From positions 1,860,001 to 1,924,000 of the forward strand of contig JBCAML010000010.1 in assembly GCA_038503075.1 (NCBI GenBank): DNA of 64,000 bases, read 5' to 3'. A program made the translations under genes and the position numbers. The notes under the pieces are model-generated. The model had not been told where the DNA came from and ran no database searches. It worked only from the letters and a program-made list of their open reading frames with translations. The stretch is from Gyromitra esculenta. Its lineage: Eukaryota > Ascomycota > Pezizomycetes > Pezizales > Discinaceae. Every line of letters starts with the position of its first letter. Positions within the stretch are counted from its first letter, which is position 1. Shown here piece by piece: positions 44,150-55,534 of this stretch.

Positions 44150-44268
44150 CAGCCCTACTCAGGAGCAGGCATGAAGAGTCTGGACATAACTCTTGCTAAT
44201 AGCGGTTTCTGACTCGCCCTTTCGCTTTTGCATGTTCAGGTTCTTCATGCCTGTTCCGAGTAGGGCCA
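44150..44268. mobile_element. MITE-2 (fold-back element)
   Basis: Inverted arms at 44152-44176 and 44243-44267 (GCCCTACTC.GGAGCAGGCATGAAG type, one gap and few mismatches) around a ~65-bp centre. No coding capacity and no clear TSD. Confidence 0.7.
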
Positions 44269-44280
44269 CAAAGGCTTAAT

Positions 44281-44389
44281 TAGAGACTTTGCACAAATAG
44301 ATCTAACTCCGATTTCTAGCAATTAGATTGGTGAAAATTAGCTTCCATTAGTCAAAGACCAGAGCTAGATCAAAAGCGCAAAGTCTCTA
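44281..44389. mobile_element. MITE-3 (TA-flanked)
   Basis: 109 bp, TA-GAGACTTTGC at the left and GCAAAGTCTC-TA at the right, with partial pairing continuing inward. It lies 12 bp from MITE-2. Confidence 0.75.
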
Positions 44390-45885
44390 TTATCAACACC
44401 AAACGAATAGATATCTAGATCCCTTCCTGTAAGTGTACTGCCCGCTGACCGACCGAGATTTCAGCTACTTGAACCCCTAACCCTCTCCGAAAATTGCGAA
44501 AACCAGATTAAGATGATCCCCAAGCTCGTAGTGGCTTATAAATACCCAACCAGCAACCACAGGTCCTCTTTCTCGGTTCAGCCTCGGGTTATCCGCGATC
44601 CCAGCGAAAATCTGTACTCCGTGACGGAGGGAGGCTTTACCGACCTGAGACCATGCGCAGCACGAATCAACATCAGTCGCCGTCTTCGCGTTCTACCAAT
44701 AGATACCCACAGATCCCAATATTAATTGTGTGCGCATGCACGTCTTACCTCGGCGACGATCAGAGCACAAGTGACAAGATGCGGCCCTTGGCAAATACCT
44801 CATAGCAATGGTCATCAACAAGCTGTGGTGCATAGCCTCGATTGCGAGCGATAAAAAAAGCAAAAGCAAAAGCAACTTATTTCCCGTGGACCAGTCGCGG
44901 AGTGTCTGTCTGTAATTGCAACCAGGATACCTAACCCTGGACGTAGCATTTTAGCTTCCGAGAGCACCTTGGAGCACTCAGAATTGCAATTGAGCAGAGC
45001 GCATTTACTCACCAAGTATGCTTAAGGGTGACATTAAGACACCCTGTAATGGGAGAACAGCGCCGTGACGTAGAGAGATATTGCGAGATACGGTACAGTT
45101 GCTCCTGACACTTCGACGAACAAGGATTATGACAGTGGAAATTTCTGGTTCTAAGCCCATTCCTCGTTATCCTACAGCGTGCGGCGAAAAAGACCGAAAA
45201 ACGTGAGACTTGGGATTCGGGGCTGTTATTGGCTCCTCAGAGTTCTCGAGGGGGGTTCTGGCAGTTGGGTTGGCCACAGAGCTCCGTCAGTAAGCCCTGG
45301 TTTCTCGAACTTTTTTGCCGTATGCTGTACGCCTTTGCAGGCTACTTCTCGTCAAAGTCCCAGTTTCGTCGCGTCCCCCAAGGAGTGGCTGTGAGAGCAA
45401 CAAAGCAATACTGCGACTAGATCTGTGACACCCCAGTAAGTCCCAATACTTCATCCCTGACCTAAGTACAAACAAGCTAGCACTCCGTTCACGAGATTAT
45501 CTGGAGTCTCTCTTCTCACTGGCACCCATTATTTCGCTTACCCCGCCTATTCGAGCACCCCTATCGATGGACAGACACCGCCAACATGTGGGGGTTCCTA
45601 TGGAACTCAGGTAACGCATGACTCTAGAGTACATTACATGAAGAGTGGACACCTTCCCGTGAAACCTGGAATCAAGGCTAGATTACTTCAGACAAGCAAG
45701 AGTCGGAGTTTAAATAGATCTCTAACACTGGTTCGATAGTTGCCAATAAATATACCATAATACCCCCTTCACAGGAGCACCGTGAAAACAAGCAGATATC
45801 TCCCATTATGCAACCGTAGAACAAACATAGGAGACCTCTTCTTGCAATTGGTGTGGTTTCTGATTGTCACCCCTCTAATTCTACT
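44390..45885. other. Gene-poor stretch
   Basis: Only short reading frames in several phases (up to ~70 codons), none with a recognisable motif. Confidence 0.4.
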
Positions 45886-46013
45886 CGCAACAGGCATAAA
45901 GAACCCGAAGATGTAAGTGCGAGCTAACCAGCCAAGTCGTGTGTGCGGCGAACTAAGACGAATCAAAAACTATTACCAGCAAAAGTCACTTCTGGTTCTT
46001 TATGCCTGTTGCG
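45886..46013. mobile_element. MITE-4 (fold-back element)
   Basis: 25-bp arms at 45886-45910 and 45989-46013 with one mismatch (CGCAACAGGCATAAAGAAC type), around a ~78-bp centre. Confidence 0.8.
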
Positions 46014-46412
46014 TCGAGAGGCTTCTTCCACACCCAATGCTGCCAAACCAAGAAAGAATCAAAAGAAAATCGTTACTTGGTAAAAGCACATCGATGAATT
46101 TAGAGAAAAGCAGAGAAAAAAGGCCGCAATTTTCATCTTATTGTTGTGATTATGCTTTAGTCGATCTGATAGTAATCGCTGTGGTTGAGTGACTCGGCCA
46201 CGAAGGCAAAGTCACTGTGCCACTTATTACTCTGGATCTGCATGTCTCAGCATAAAATTGTGATTGCAACTGTTCATTATTATCATCCATCTTATGGTGT
46301 CGTGTCCTGCATGCAGATCCCTACTGTTCGGTCACTTTATACCTGAGCCTTGTGCTCTACATCATGAAGTTGTTTGATCGGTAGTCTCAGCCTACCTTGC
46401 TGCTGACTTTTA

Positions 46413-46549
46413 TACTCGTGCTCTAGCATAAGTACCTGAAAATGCCTTTTGGTGGCAACGCTTTTTAATTCGTCCCGCAGCAGCACTTCAAAATATGGTT
46501 GGTCAAAGTCTTACCCTTGCTTTTAGGTACCTATGCTAGAGCACAAGTA
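46413..46549. mobile_element. MITE-5 (TA-flanked)
   Basis: 137 bp with ~30-bp arms starting TACTCGTGCTCTAGCAT and ending with the reverse complement ATGCTAGAGCACAAGTA. The first nine bases match the right end of MITE-1, suggesting related mobilising transposases. Confidence 0.8.
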
Positions 46550-46660
46550 GTTAGGCATCCAGTACTCGTAATTGAATGACGTTTCCGAACTGGCCTGGGT
46601 CCGCTCAGAGATGCAAACCAGTAAAGAAGTAACGAGAAGCAGACTCTAGCTAACAGAGTA

Positions 46661-46826
46661 CAGTCTTTCACGGGGTGATAGCGAATACTGGGTGTTAACG
46701 AACAGGGGTTTTGTGGGAAAGAGAGTTGCCAAGTCGCGGATCTGGGCGGAAACTTCTAGTACTTTATTGGTCTAAATCCTCCTGTTCGTTAACACCCAGT
46801 GTTCGCTATCACCCCGTGAACGGCTG
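46661..46826. mobile_element. MITE-6 (TA-flanked, long TIR)
   Basis: 166 bp, CAGTC...GGCTG ends flanked by TA on both sides (46659-46660, 46827-46828), with ~42-bp arms nearly identical through TGGGTGTTAACGAACAGG. This looks like a Tc1/mariner derivative. Confidence 0.85.
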
Positions 46827-46828
46827 TA

Positions 46829-47644
46829 GTGAGTCTCAGTTGAAATGAGGGTGTATGTGACTTGCATATCTAACTCTGAGGCTCAAGTTAGGTCCAAAAC
46901 TTCTGACCTGAACAACCATAGTGTCCACGACTACTTTGTTGCTAGATTTCAAGCACATGCTGTTCACTATTAATTTACTGGCTAAAGATTGCTACTTGAT
47001 TGTTGAAGTTTGCTGCAACCCAACCCTCTACCAGGCTGCACCTCTATGCGGATCCAGGCCAGTTTGGAAACCCCATTCAATTACGAGTAGTTCGCGTGAG
47101 CACACGGCCCCACAGGCGGTCGCGGCAGCTCCCCATTCGACGAACAAACTCTGCGCGCGAAAAAACAAAAAAAAGACTAGCCCCCCACGGTTCAGGCCCT
47201 GCTTTATTGTGCCCGTCTGTGTGACTTCGAATGGATATGGCCAAATATCACTTTCCAACACGACGTGGTATATCGAGGGAGAGGATTTCTGGGTATTATG
47301 ATACCGATCTTTTACCCTTCGGCAGCTCCTGGAGAACACGTCATGCTTCGTCCGATCGTATGCAGCATTGGGTCGCGAAACACGAGATGGGGGGGTGCGT
47401 TCCCACATGCGCAGTCATTGGCTGTGGTGATACCCCGCGGAGGAGGTTTGGACGAACACTTCGTCGGGGGAGAGGAATGGTTTAAAGGCACGATGGATTG
47501 ATGCCCTCGTTTTCTGCTGAAATCAAATTCATTCCAATTATTCACACGAGTTTTGGCAAATCTTTTTTATTTTTGTTTCCCGCTTGGAAATAATACTCAG
47601 TACCCTTTTAACGTTTAAAATCGTGACAGTATAATAAACTCAAA
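46829..47644. other. Upstream region of the vWA gene
   Basis: Overlapping short frames on both strands (46921-47408) mirror each other and show no motif. The AT-rich bases before 47645 should hold the vWA promoter; no TATA box is convincing. Confidence 0.4.
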
Positions 47645-49173
47645 ATGTCGGACGAATCAGATGTTATGCCTAATACGCCTCCACATACCCCTTTGGATGG
47701 GAAAACCCCTCGTCCGAAGCAAACGGTGACAAGTGATGATTGCCTCAAATATCTCCAAAAATTTGTCAATATCGAGAAAGAGGGCTTGGACAGATTCTAC
47801 GATGAAAAGGCCCTCATTGAAAAGTCAAAGGTCGCAGAGACGATGGTCAACCAACTACTTGACCAACAGTGCGGGAAGGAAGTTGCGCTGCAATTGTCAC
47901 TCTTGACACTATATGATGTCGCAATGCTTCTCGGTATGGCCCCCGTGGTCTTTTGCTTACTCTTACTAACTGTAGCAGATGACAGCGAGTCTATGTTGAC
48001 AGAAGAAGGGGGCGCCCGTAAAGAAACTATGAAAAGAACCATGGAAGCAATCACTAGTGTCTACGACCTCGCCAACCCTGAAGGGCTACTATCCGTTCGA
48101 TTCTTCAATAATGACGCGGGCTACAAGAAAATCAAACAAAAGAACCTATCGTGGCTTTGGAAGCGATTCAAGTACGGTGGTGTGACACGAATCGGGTCGG
48201 CGCTGAGCGAGAAAATCCTAAAGAAGTTTGTGTGGACTGAGGAAAAAATGCAGAAACCTCTCCTGGTGATGATGATCACTGACGGCGCAGTAAGCTTCCT
48301 TGAGGGGTGTTTTGTTACCGATAATCCAAGCTTAATCAGACTTCTAGGTGGAGGGAGAGAGGGATGGGCTTTTGCGAGATGTCATTGCCAATTGCGTGAA
48401 GAGAATAGAGAGTGACACCGTTAAACTAGGCAAGAATGGTCAGTATCTACCCTAATCACGAGCTTTTATTTGGGCACACCGCATAATTTCGGCCATAGCG
48501 AACAAGACCAAATGGATCAAGGAAATCCTCAGATTGGCGGAATGTGCATTGGGGCTCAATCGTGCCCAATAAACGGTTGAGCCTAATGTATATTTTGTGC
48601 ATTCAGCCAATTAGAGTGTTTCTTCTATCACATTTTCCTGCTCGTTACGGCTGAGATTATATAGTATCTCCTAACTTTCTCTCACAGCTGTTGCCTTCCA
48701 TTTCTCTCAGGTCGGGGACGACGAAGATGCAAAGGAGTTCCTCGAAAAGCTGGACGACCACACGGTTTTTGGCAATTATGTTGATTGTTTGGATGGTAGG
48801 AAGACCAACATTTGCCACGATGTTTTCGTTTGGGAATTTCTACTGATGTATAAATAAACACAGTAAAACATCGACTTAAGGTCCTTCCCGATGACAAATG
48901 GAGCATTGTTAGTACTTCATTCCATGCCCGCTAAATTCAAGGTGGCTAACAGGTTTCCCAGCTACCTAAGCTATTACTCGGCGCGATCATTGAAGCGGTA
49001 AGTAATATCATACTCCTCGTTGAGGTTGCAATGCTGACATCCTTGTCTAGTGGGATAAAGTTGGTGCTGAGGTTGATGTCGAAAAGACAGACGATGGTGA
49101 TGCGAAAGCCATAGCCCAGGATGAGGATGAAGAAGCTGGCGAAGACGAAGACGAAGAAGCTGGAGACGAGTAA
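47645..49173 (+). CDS. von Willebrand factor A (vWA/MIDAS) domain protein, multi-exon
   Basis: Exons with good support: 47645-47933, 47976-48289, 48348-48438, 48688-48795; then probably 48953-48997 and 49051-49173 (the join at 48796-48952 is unresolved because phase does not fit). Spliced protein reads D-V-A-M-L-L-A-D-D-S-E-S-M, the D-x-S-x-S of the MIDAS; V-T-R-I-G-S-A-L supplies the MIDAS Thr; L-V-M-M-I-T-D-G-A-V the MIDAS Asp. The last exons read L-P-K-L-L-L-G-A-I-I-E-A-W-D-K and end in a run of Glu/Asp. Intron 1 is 42 nt with CTTACTAAC-TGTAG. vWA proteins bind ligands through a metal ion; the ligand is unknown. Confidence 0.82.
48531..48613. mobile_element. MITE-like palindrome inside vWA intron 3
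   Basis: Arms ATTGGC.GAATG...GGGCTCAA.CG and their reverse complements pair imperfectly around TGCCCAATAAA. Intron 3 (48439-48687, 249 nt) is far longer than the 42- and 58-nt introns of the same gene, and this palindrome is part of the difference. Confidence 0.5.
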
Positions 49174-50087
49174 GTGCATCGCATCAAGACGTCAGCCAGG
49201 TAAGTCGGTATGATTGGCTCGGCCGATCGGATTGTGGCAGAAAGTGTTGGATAACTGCGTTTAACCCAAGCTGGGACTGGTTGATTCTATACTTTCTTTA
49301 CATGGGGGTTCCTTTGTGCTACGGATATAGGGGGAGCTCTGTCACTAAGTGGCGATGCTGGTGGTGCTGCTTTTCTTCACGCTCGACACTCCGGATATCC
49401 CCTTTCGCTATATAGCTTTTGATTCACTCTGTCTCTAAAATTTCTTTACTTTCTGTAAACTTCATGTAAGAATTCAAAGGCTTCCTCTGTCTCGAATTGA
49501 GTCTGCGGTAGAGGTTCACGCCACCAGTTCTTTTTTCAGTGTTACTTTTGGCTGGTTGCATATTGGTTGTAACTTGTGGCTGGGCTTGCTGCGGCTCAAA
49601 ACTTTAAGCGAATGCACCCCTTTTCCAATTGCAGGTACATGTATCTCTACCTGAACTCTACAAATACATTATGTGATTAATAGAAAAACGATCACGTTTG
49701 GTAAAGGGTTTATTGACAGTTGCTGATGTTGGCATTTGACGTAGCTTTGGCGGTTGTTGGTTAGGATTCACCTAGGGCCCACAGCCTCGAAGGGTTGGTT
49801 TTGGCCATGGTATTTGGTAGATACTTACTGTTCTCCATCCATAATAAAGCTCGGTCGGTCGGTATAATACACGATCATCAGCCCAATACACAGATACGCG
49901 CTGGCACCCAGATACCCGATATCTAACGGAAGGTTGATTGCGCCTAGTAGCCTCAAGCCCTCAGGGCCCGGAAAAACTCAAAAACCGTTTTTCGTATTTA
50001 AGAATAAGGACATAAGATTATTACACAGATGGTAGTGCTTGGACTTCGCCACTATTGTGTTACAGACTGTGGAGATTAATACTTTGA
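49174..50087. other. Gene-free stretch with a decayed TIR
   Basis: 49317-49370 resembles the terminal repeat of MITE-10 (CTACGGATATAGGGGGA, then GTCACTAAGTGGCG). No second arm is clear. No gene. Confidence 0.4.
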
Positions 50088-50095
50088 GAAACTGG

Positions 50096-50547
50096 CAGTG
50101 TGGTCCACGAGGCGCCTCGAGGCGAGCGGATGGGTATGCCTCGAGGCCGCTCGTACATTTGAAGGCCTGCCTCGAGCATCTCGAGCACATGGGGGGGCTG
50201 CCTCGAGTCGGCTCGAGGTGGCTCGATAAACTTGAGATATATACTAAAAAAGTTTATATTAAAAAATAAAGAAGAGAGCCACTAGCTAGGATATTATAAA
50301 GTCACGCTGTTTCGCTAGAAACATCCCCCAAACTATAGGTATTTTCTTTCCACCAATCATGCCTAGTAACGGTCCTGGAACACACAGGCTCGTCTAAACA
50401 ACAATCAACTTATGATTTAACTTGAATGCTCGAGCGGCTCGAGGCGAGCAGCCACATATGCCTCGAGGCACCTCGTGCTCGTGAGCTCCCAACCTCGTAC
50501 TGACTCGAGTCGAGGCCTCGAGCGGCCATGCCTCGTGGACCACACTG
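50096..50547. mobile_element. hAT-type MITE with 8-bp TSD and CTCGAG-rich subterminal arrays
   Basis: 452 bp, terminal repeats CAGTGTGGTCCACGAGGC (left) and its reverse complement (right), flanked by the perfect 8-bp TSD GAAACTGG (50088-50095 and 50548-50555). The CAGTG start and 8-bp TSD are diagnostic for hAT elements. Both ends carry many GCCTCGAGG/GCTCGAG repeats, probable transposase-binding sites; the centre is AT-rich and noncoding. No transposase gene is in the window. Confidence 0.92.
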
Positions 50548-50555
50548 GAAACTGG

Positions 50556-52964
50556 TGGTACCAATTAAGTGATACCTCGGATTGGGTTCCGTAGGCTTAC
50601 TGCAATCGCTAGTAGAGTAAATTCACCGCGGCAATGCAGTACAAGAACTCTTAGTATCTATTTACGGTAGTATAACTTGATTTGAATTAAATATGAAAGG
50701 AAGAAAAGGAGATGAAATAAAGTATCTATGACGATGAGCTAGGAGGCACCAAGTCAATGACGTTTATTCAAGGTTGCCCTGCCTTCATGCTGTGATTGGA
50801 TTGATCACATACTTGTGCATAACCTGACTAAGTCAAGTCATGTATTCTCACTCGATCATCAAGAAAAAACTCTGTTGAAACTATTAGTATTGCTTCCTAA
50901 TAGTATAGCATGGCACGGGCGGGAGAATATTGAATTTTTATACCTTTCTTACAGTTTTGTACCCTCTCGATAGTTCATATCACGGGTCATTTTTAGAGTA
51001 TCGAAACTAGCACGAGAAAACCTTTTCAATGCTAGCGTACTAGCCACAAACACTTTTAGAATACCATCCAACGCTGAGCACAACCAGAGGCACGCGGAAC
51101 CATCTGCCTACCACATAAATAGCCCTGCTGTTGATCAAAGTCTCCTAGTTTCTGCAAGATATAGTAACACTTTGAGCACGTCGTCTCCCTAAGCTTCTCC
51201 TTAAGCTCTAGCTGCCCCAGCTGACCTGGGTGCGCCTCGCTTAAACCAAACAATGTCCGGCAGGACCATACACGCTGACCTAAAGGAGAGTTCCCATCGC
51301 TAAATGCATTTATTTAATTTAATCAGTTCGCTTTTATCCTAAACCCTTAGGCTTGGGGAGTAGGAATAGTATGGTAGCGCGCTGCGTTTGTGGATTAGGC
51401 AGGGGGTTCCGTGTTTCTCTGGTTTTGCTCGGCGCTGGATGGTATTCTAGAGGCGTGTCGTGGCTAGTACGCTGGCATTGGGTAGCGCATACAAACCTTA
51501 GAGTAGGAAGCCTATACAAAGCCCTCCTAACGAGCCTCTTCTCGGAGCTAATACAAATAATTTGACATAGAATAGATGGAGTAAATGGTGCTTGTTTTAT
51601 GCCTAAAAACTTCTAAAATGTCTGAAGTTTCTTAAAAGGGTCTAAAAAATTTAAAATGCGTAAAAACTTATTATAGCCCCCTTATCGACCATCACTCAAT
51701 TTTACTTTATGATAATCGTGTTTTTCATTTTACTTTGATTTGGGGTGATTACGCGACACAAACTTCGATGAACGGTACTCTCTATTATATTTTAGCAATA
51801 CCTATTCGCGAAATAATGTGTTTATTTCGAGAATGTTTCATGACGGGAACACTGAGGCTCTCTGTTGCTGAGGTTCGTGATATGATGTTTTATAAGGGGT
51901 CAGTGTGGTTGAATAAACCGCTGCATTGAGCACCTGCATAGGAAGCATGGCGAAACAGGCTTAGTTGTGGCAAGCAGCTGGTTGTCACGGGACTCGATAA
52001 CACCCGCTAGGAGCAGTCTGGCTGTAGATTTGACTGCTTGACCTCACTTCACTTGGCTACATGCAGGTAGTCGTTTGTAGGTAATTAACTTGAGCCACGG
52101 CCTATGCGCCTAGGTAGTAGATTTGGGATAATAGAGTAGGATTATGGAGCTCAATAGCAAACCTAAGATGAATAGTATTTTGATATTTTGTACATCTCCA
52201 ATGCGGCTAGAATGCGGCTTCCATATGTGGCTGCTATACGGACTGGGTGTGGCTTTGAATGGGGGAGGGGCTTTGTATGGCGGGCTGCTTCGTAACCAGA
52301 GGCGTTGGTGTTGGCACTGCGACCTATTCCTTACACCGGCAAAGCTGCCGGGTAGTTTAGTGGCTGAGTGTAAAGCCTCATTTCAGCCCTATATCCGGAT
52401 AGGAAACTCCTCGATACAGCAAGATCGTCCATTTATCTACCTGATCGAGGTTGACATCTTTGGCAGCCTCTAAGCACCAGCGTAAGAGATAACGAGATTG
52501 GCACGGCGCATGCTTGAGATGCTTTCGATCCTGGGCGCCAAGGTTCGGTGCCTTGCGTGCGTTTCTTCGCACCGAGTGATATCCACCTTGTGTTCGAATA
52601 ATTTAAAATGATTAAAACGAAAAGTCTGCAATGCGTACCCCAGACAGCCAAGTATACTTGCTAGCAGGCATACGAACCAGAAAACATGGGGGTGTGGCTT
52701 TGTATGCCACGGAATCCGTGACCAATGCTCTGGCGATATGGGATCCGTTTATCACTCCCGTATGCATCTAGTCTCTTTCCCTTAATCGCGAAAACCCATA
52801 ACGGCGGAGGTAACGTGATTGAAAAGAAGCTGGAGATTGTTTGTTTGCACGGAATTGTAATATCTACTATTAATTCCGGAAAAATAGGCTGGATACGAGA
52901 TAGGCAGTAGCTGGTAGTCACACAGCCTTTAGGGTAACTTGGATGAAATATTTCAGTGTCATTT
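50556..52964. other. Gene-poor stretch
   Basis: No convincing gene. Around 52679-52710 a GAACCAGAAAACATGGGGG stretch resembles one arm of MITE-11 (58.6 kb), suggesting a broken relative. 51590-51670 is very AT-rich. Confidence 0.4.
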
Positions 52965-53897
52965 TTACCACACCTTCCGTCCTGGCCCATACCCAATCAT
53001 GAACGCCTGATTAAATAAACGCCAGTCTTCATATACCGTGAGTCCCTGATCACTGCGAACAATCGCATTCTCAAAGCCAACGACAACAACATACTCATCG
53101 TATGAGCTCTCGGATCTAGAGGCCACTATCATATTTTCAGCAGAAAGCCCATTATGCTCCACCCCACACTCGTTTATTTTATCAACTGCTCTCGTTCCTG
53201 AACTATGCAACCATGCAAGCCTAAATCTCGCTTTCCGCCTCTCATCCCCCTCAGGTTCCATCTCCGATCCTGGCCTTTCGTCTCTCTCTGGGAGAAATAA
53301 AAACCCATCACGGAGAGAGCCCACCGTCGTTCCCGGCGATATAGATTCCATCAGCAAAGCCGAGCAAGCATCCACCGGCGCGCCGCAGATCTTCCACTCC
53401 CCGTAAAAGATGGGAATTTCAGCGCCTTGTAGGGCCTGACAACATTTGTAGGCGCTCAGTTCCTTATCAAGGTACCACAATGATGTTGAATCTGATCTGT
53501 AGAACTTGACAGCCCAGCGAGCAGAGGTTGCGGCGCTGTGGCAGTCGGCTAGGACAGCGACGTTGCGACTGAGAATGCGCTCAACATACATGGTGATTTG
53601 CATTTTCCCGGAGGAGGGGACGAATATCATTGTCGGTAGATGAATCGGGCGCTGGGGGTGGGAGCGTACAGAATAAGGGGTTTTGGATGTAGGGGTAGCC
53701 TTTCGAAGGTGCCAATGGGAGACAGCTTCAGTATCGCATTCTAGCTTGACCTGGGTGTGTAGTTTCCAACAGACATAGTGCGCCAGGACGGATTCGGAGG
53801 GGTCAAGGGTGAGTGGGATATTTTCGTCGTAGAACACATAAGGAGGATCCGGGATAATGGTGCCTGGAACGAGCAAGCATCCGAAAGGCGAACTCAT
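52965..53897 (-). CDS. Kinase-like protein with degenerate catalytic residues
   Basis: 310 residues, single exon. After ~110 residues without recognisable features, kinase-fold landmarks appear: A-V-K-F-Y (Lys131, the usual ATP lysine), a D-K-E-L helix with Glu146, a hinge-like L-L-M-E-S near 181-185, then H-N-G-L-S-A-E-N (248-255), which aligns with the H-G-D-L-x-x-x-N catalytic loop but has Gly where the catalytic Asp should be, and V-V-V-V-G-F-E-N-A near 270-278, where D-F-G/D-F-x would be expected but Gly replaces Asp. If the alignment is right it is a pseudokinase of the aminoglycoside-phosphotransferase/fungal PK-like type. The frame is intact over its full length, arguing against simple decay. 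Confidence 0.6.
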   Translation of the reverse strand: MSSPFGCLLVPGTIIPDPPYVFYDENIPLTLDPSESVLAHYVCWKLHTQVKLECDTEAVSHWHLRKATPTSKTPYSVRSHPQRPIHLPTMIFVPSSGKMQITMYVERILSRNVAVLADCHSAATSARWAVKFYRSDSTSLWYLDKELSAYKCCQALQGAEIPIFYGEWKICGAPVDACSALLMESISPGTTVGSLRDGFLFLPERDERPGSEMEPEGDERRKARFRLAWLHSSGTRAVDKINECGVEHNGLSAENMIVASRSESSYDEYVVVVGFENAIVRSDQGLTVYEDWRLFNQAFMIGYGPGRKVW

Positions 53898-55057
53898 TGC
53901 TGCTTTTGTTGCCGGTTCGTAACAGGTTCTAGTTTGGTGTCTGTTGCTACGATACTACATGATAAGGTGGGGTATAACCCTGACCCTAAATTGGTAATAC
54001 ATTGGTGGTCGATTAGTGAGGCGACAGCAGCGCCATACCCCAGATAAATGGGTTATTTCTCCATTATCATGAAAGAGTTCAGAAGTACGACTAAGATAAA
54101 AACATGTTTTCTTTAGTGCTACCTGCTCATTTATTTTTATAGCTAGACTCTACTATCAGCACGGCGAAGTTGATCCTGTTGCTAATGTAAGGTGCTGCTG
54201 CTGTCGCCTCACTAAACGACTACCACTGTATATTCGATTATCATCGTGACGGTTAAGATATGGGGGGCAGAATGTTGGGGATACCGCAAGAATCATACTC
54301 TAAAGTGTCGTATCGACCACTAGACAGCTTGCAAAACAGAGTGTCCACTGTGTTTCCGACCATTAAGTGAGATCGGAAATCTAAATGTAGCTAGGCGCAT
54401 ATCAGAAACAGTGGCGTTAATCTTGGTACGAAATAGCCGAACGGAACATTCCTGCATCTATCACGTACTAAGGTGCTCTCTCCCATTAATATATCCATCA
54501 CGTGCTAACCAATTGTAAGATACCTAACATAATGACCAATAGTGTTGAATATCTACACATTGTCGCTTGAAAGCGAAAGGGGATTTACTAGAACTGTGAG
54601 TGCATAGTGTTTATGAAACGTAAATATACATGTAACATATACAACCCCAAATGAGTAACAACAGTGATGATATGATGTTTGTTTTGTTTTTCCTCGTTAC
54701 TGCTTTGTACTCCACTGCATTAGAGCGACACTCCCAACCATACCGAAACCCTCTTTCCGGTTTTTTTGGATGCCATATCTCCCCTATGAGAGATTTCGTG
54801 TCTTGGAATTGTATACTGTTGTTTAGGATGTAAACGGTGGGTTCTATTGGAATTGCTCTCCCGCACTTCTTTTCTCCGCTATCAAGCTGAAACCCTTTCT
54901 GTTTAAGCCGTTTTTCTAGCCATATGCACCTCTAGCGCTTACAGGTGGTTCTATGGTGAACATCGAGAAAGCCCTTCGAAGTCGATGTAATGTTGTGGAT
55001 GCTGCGCACACATGATATATTTCAACATTAAGCTCGGACAGCGGCTGATCGAGACCT
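53898..55057. other. Gene-free stretch
   Basis: No gene or clear repeat recognised between the kinase-like gene and the nested MITEs. Confidence 0.4.
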
Positions 55058-55534
55058 TACTCGCCTAAAAATTAAGTCTGTAGATGGTCTACCGTTGTAT
55101 TTGGCGAATAAGCCCATGGGCTTAAAGTAAAGTAGTGAGAAAGAAGGTGGCGGAGAGAGCCAATCAAATAATATTGACTCCGTTGAAACAGGAAAGTGCT
55201 GGCAGTAACCCCAGCCATGAGGTTTTAATTAGCTTGTTCCCACACCTTCTTTCTCACTACTTTACTTTAAGCCCATGGGTTTACTCGCCAAGTACAACGG
55301 TATGTATGCGTGATGCAACCATAGTAGATACAGTCGCCCACCTCCCAGAGAAAGATTAACTATCGACATAGGTAAGGAAATTGGGAAGTTTCTAATGATT
55401 GGGTCTATATGATTTATTTTAATGAGGGATAATAATAGTAACTGTTAGTTGATTGAGCTGGGTTTCGTCAAAATAGGTTTTGGTTGTGCTGCAAGTACAT
55501 GTGCAATCTACAGACTTAATTTTTTAGGCGAGTA
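55058..55534. mobile_element. MITE-8 (outer, TA-flanked), host of MITE-9
   Basis: Arms TACTCGCCTAAAAATTAAG... at 55058-55085 and the reverse complement at 55507-55534. 477 bp as seen, ~265 bp without the nested MITE-9. TA at both ends; no coding capacity. Confidence 0.8.
55090..55302. mobile_element. MITE-9 (inner, TA-flanked, ~60-bp TIR)
   Basis: 213 bp, TA-CCGTTGTATTTGGCG at left and CGCCAAGTACAACGG-TA at right, with nearly perfect pairing through AAGCCCATGGGCTTAAAG. It lies inside MITE-8, a few bases from the outer left arm. Confidence 0.87.

Noticed and set aside
44130..44160. GGTTCGA-like T-loop sequence suggesting a tRNA
   Set aside because: No acceptor or anticodon stem pairs around it; it belongs to the region of MITE-2.
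46921..47408. 126-codon frames on both strands over the same DNA
   Set aside because: They mirror each other without motifs and look like chance open frames in a GC-rich patch.
50039..50269. 76-codon plus-strand frame
   Set aside because: It is read through the CTCGAG arrays of the hAT MITE and is explained by them.
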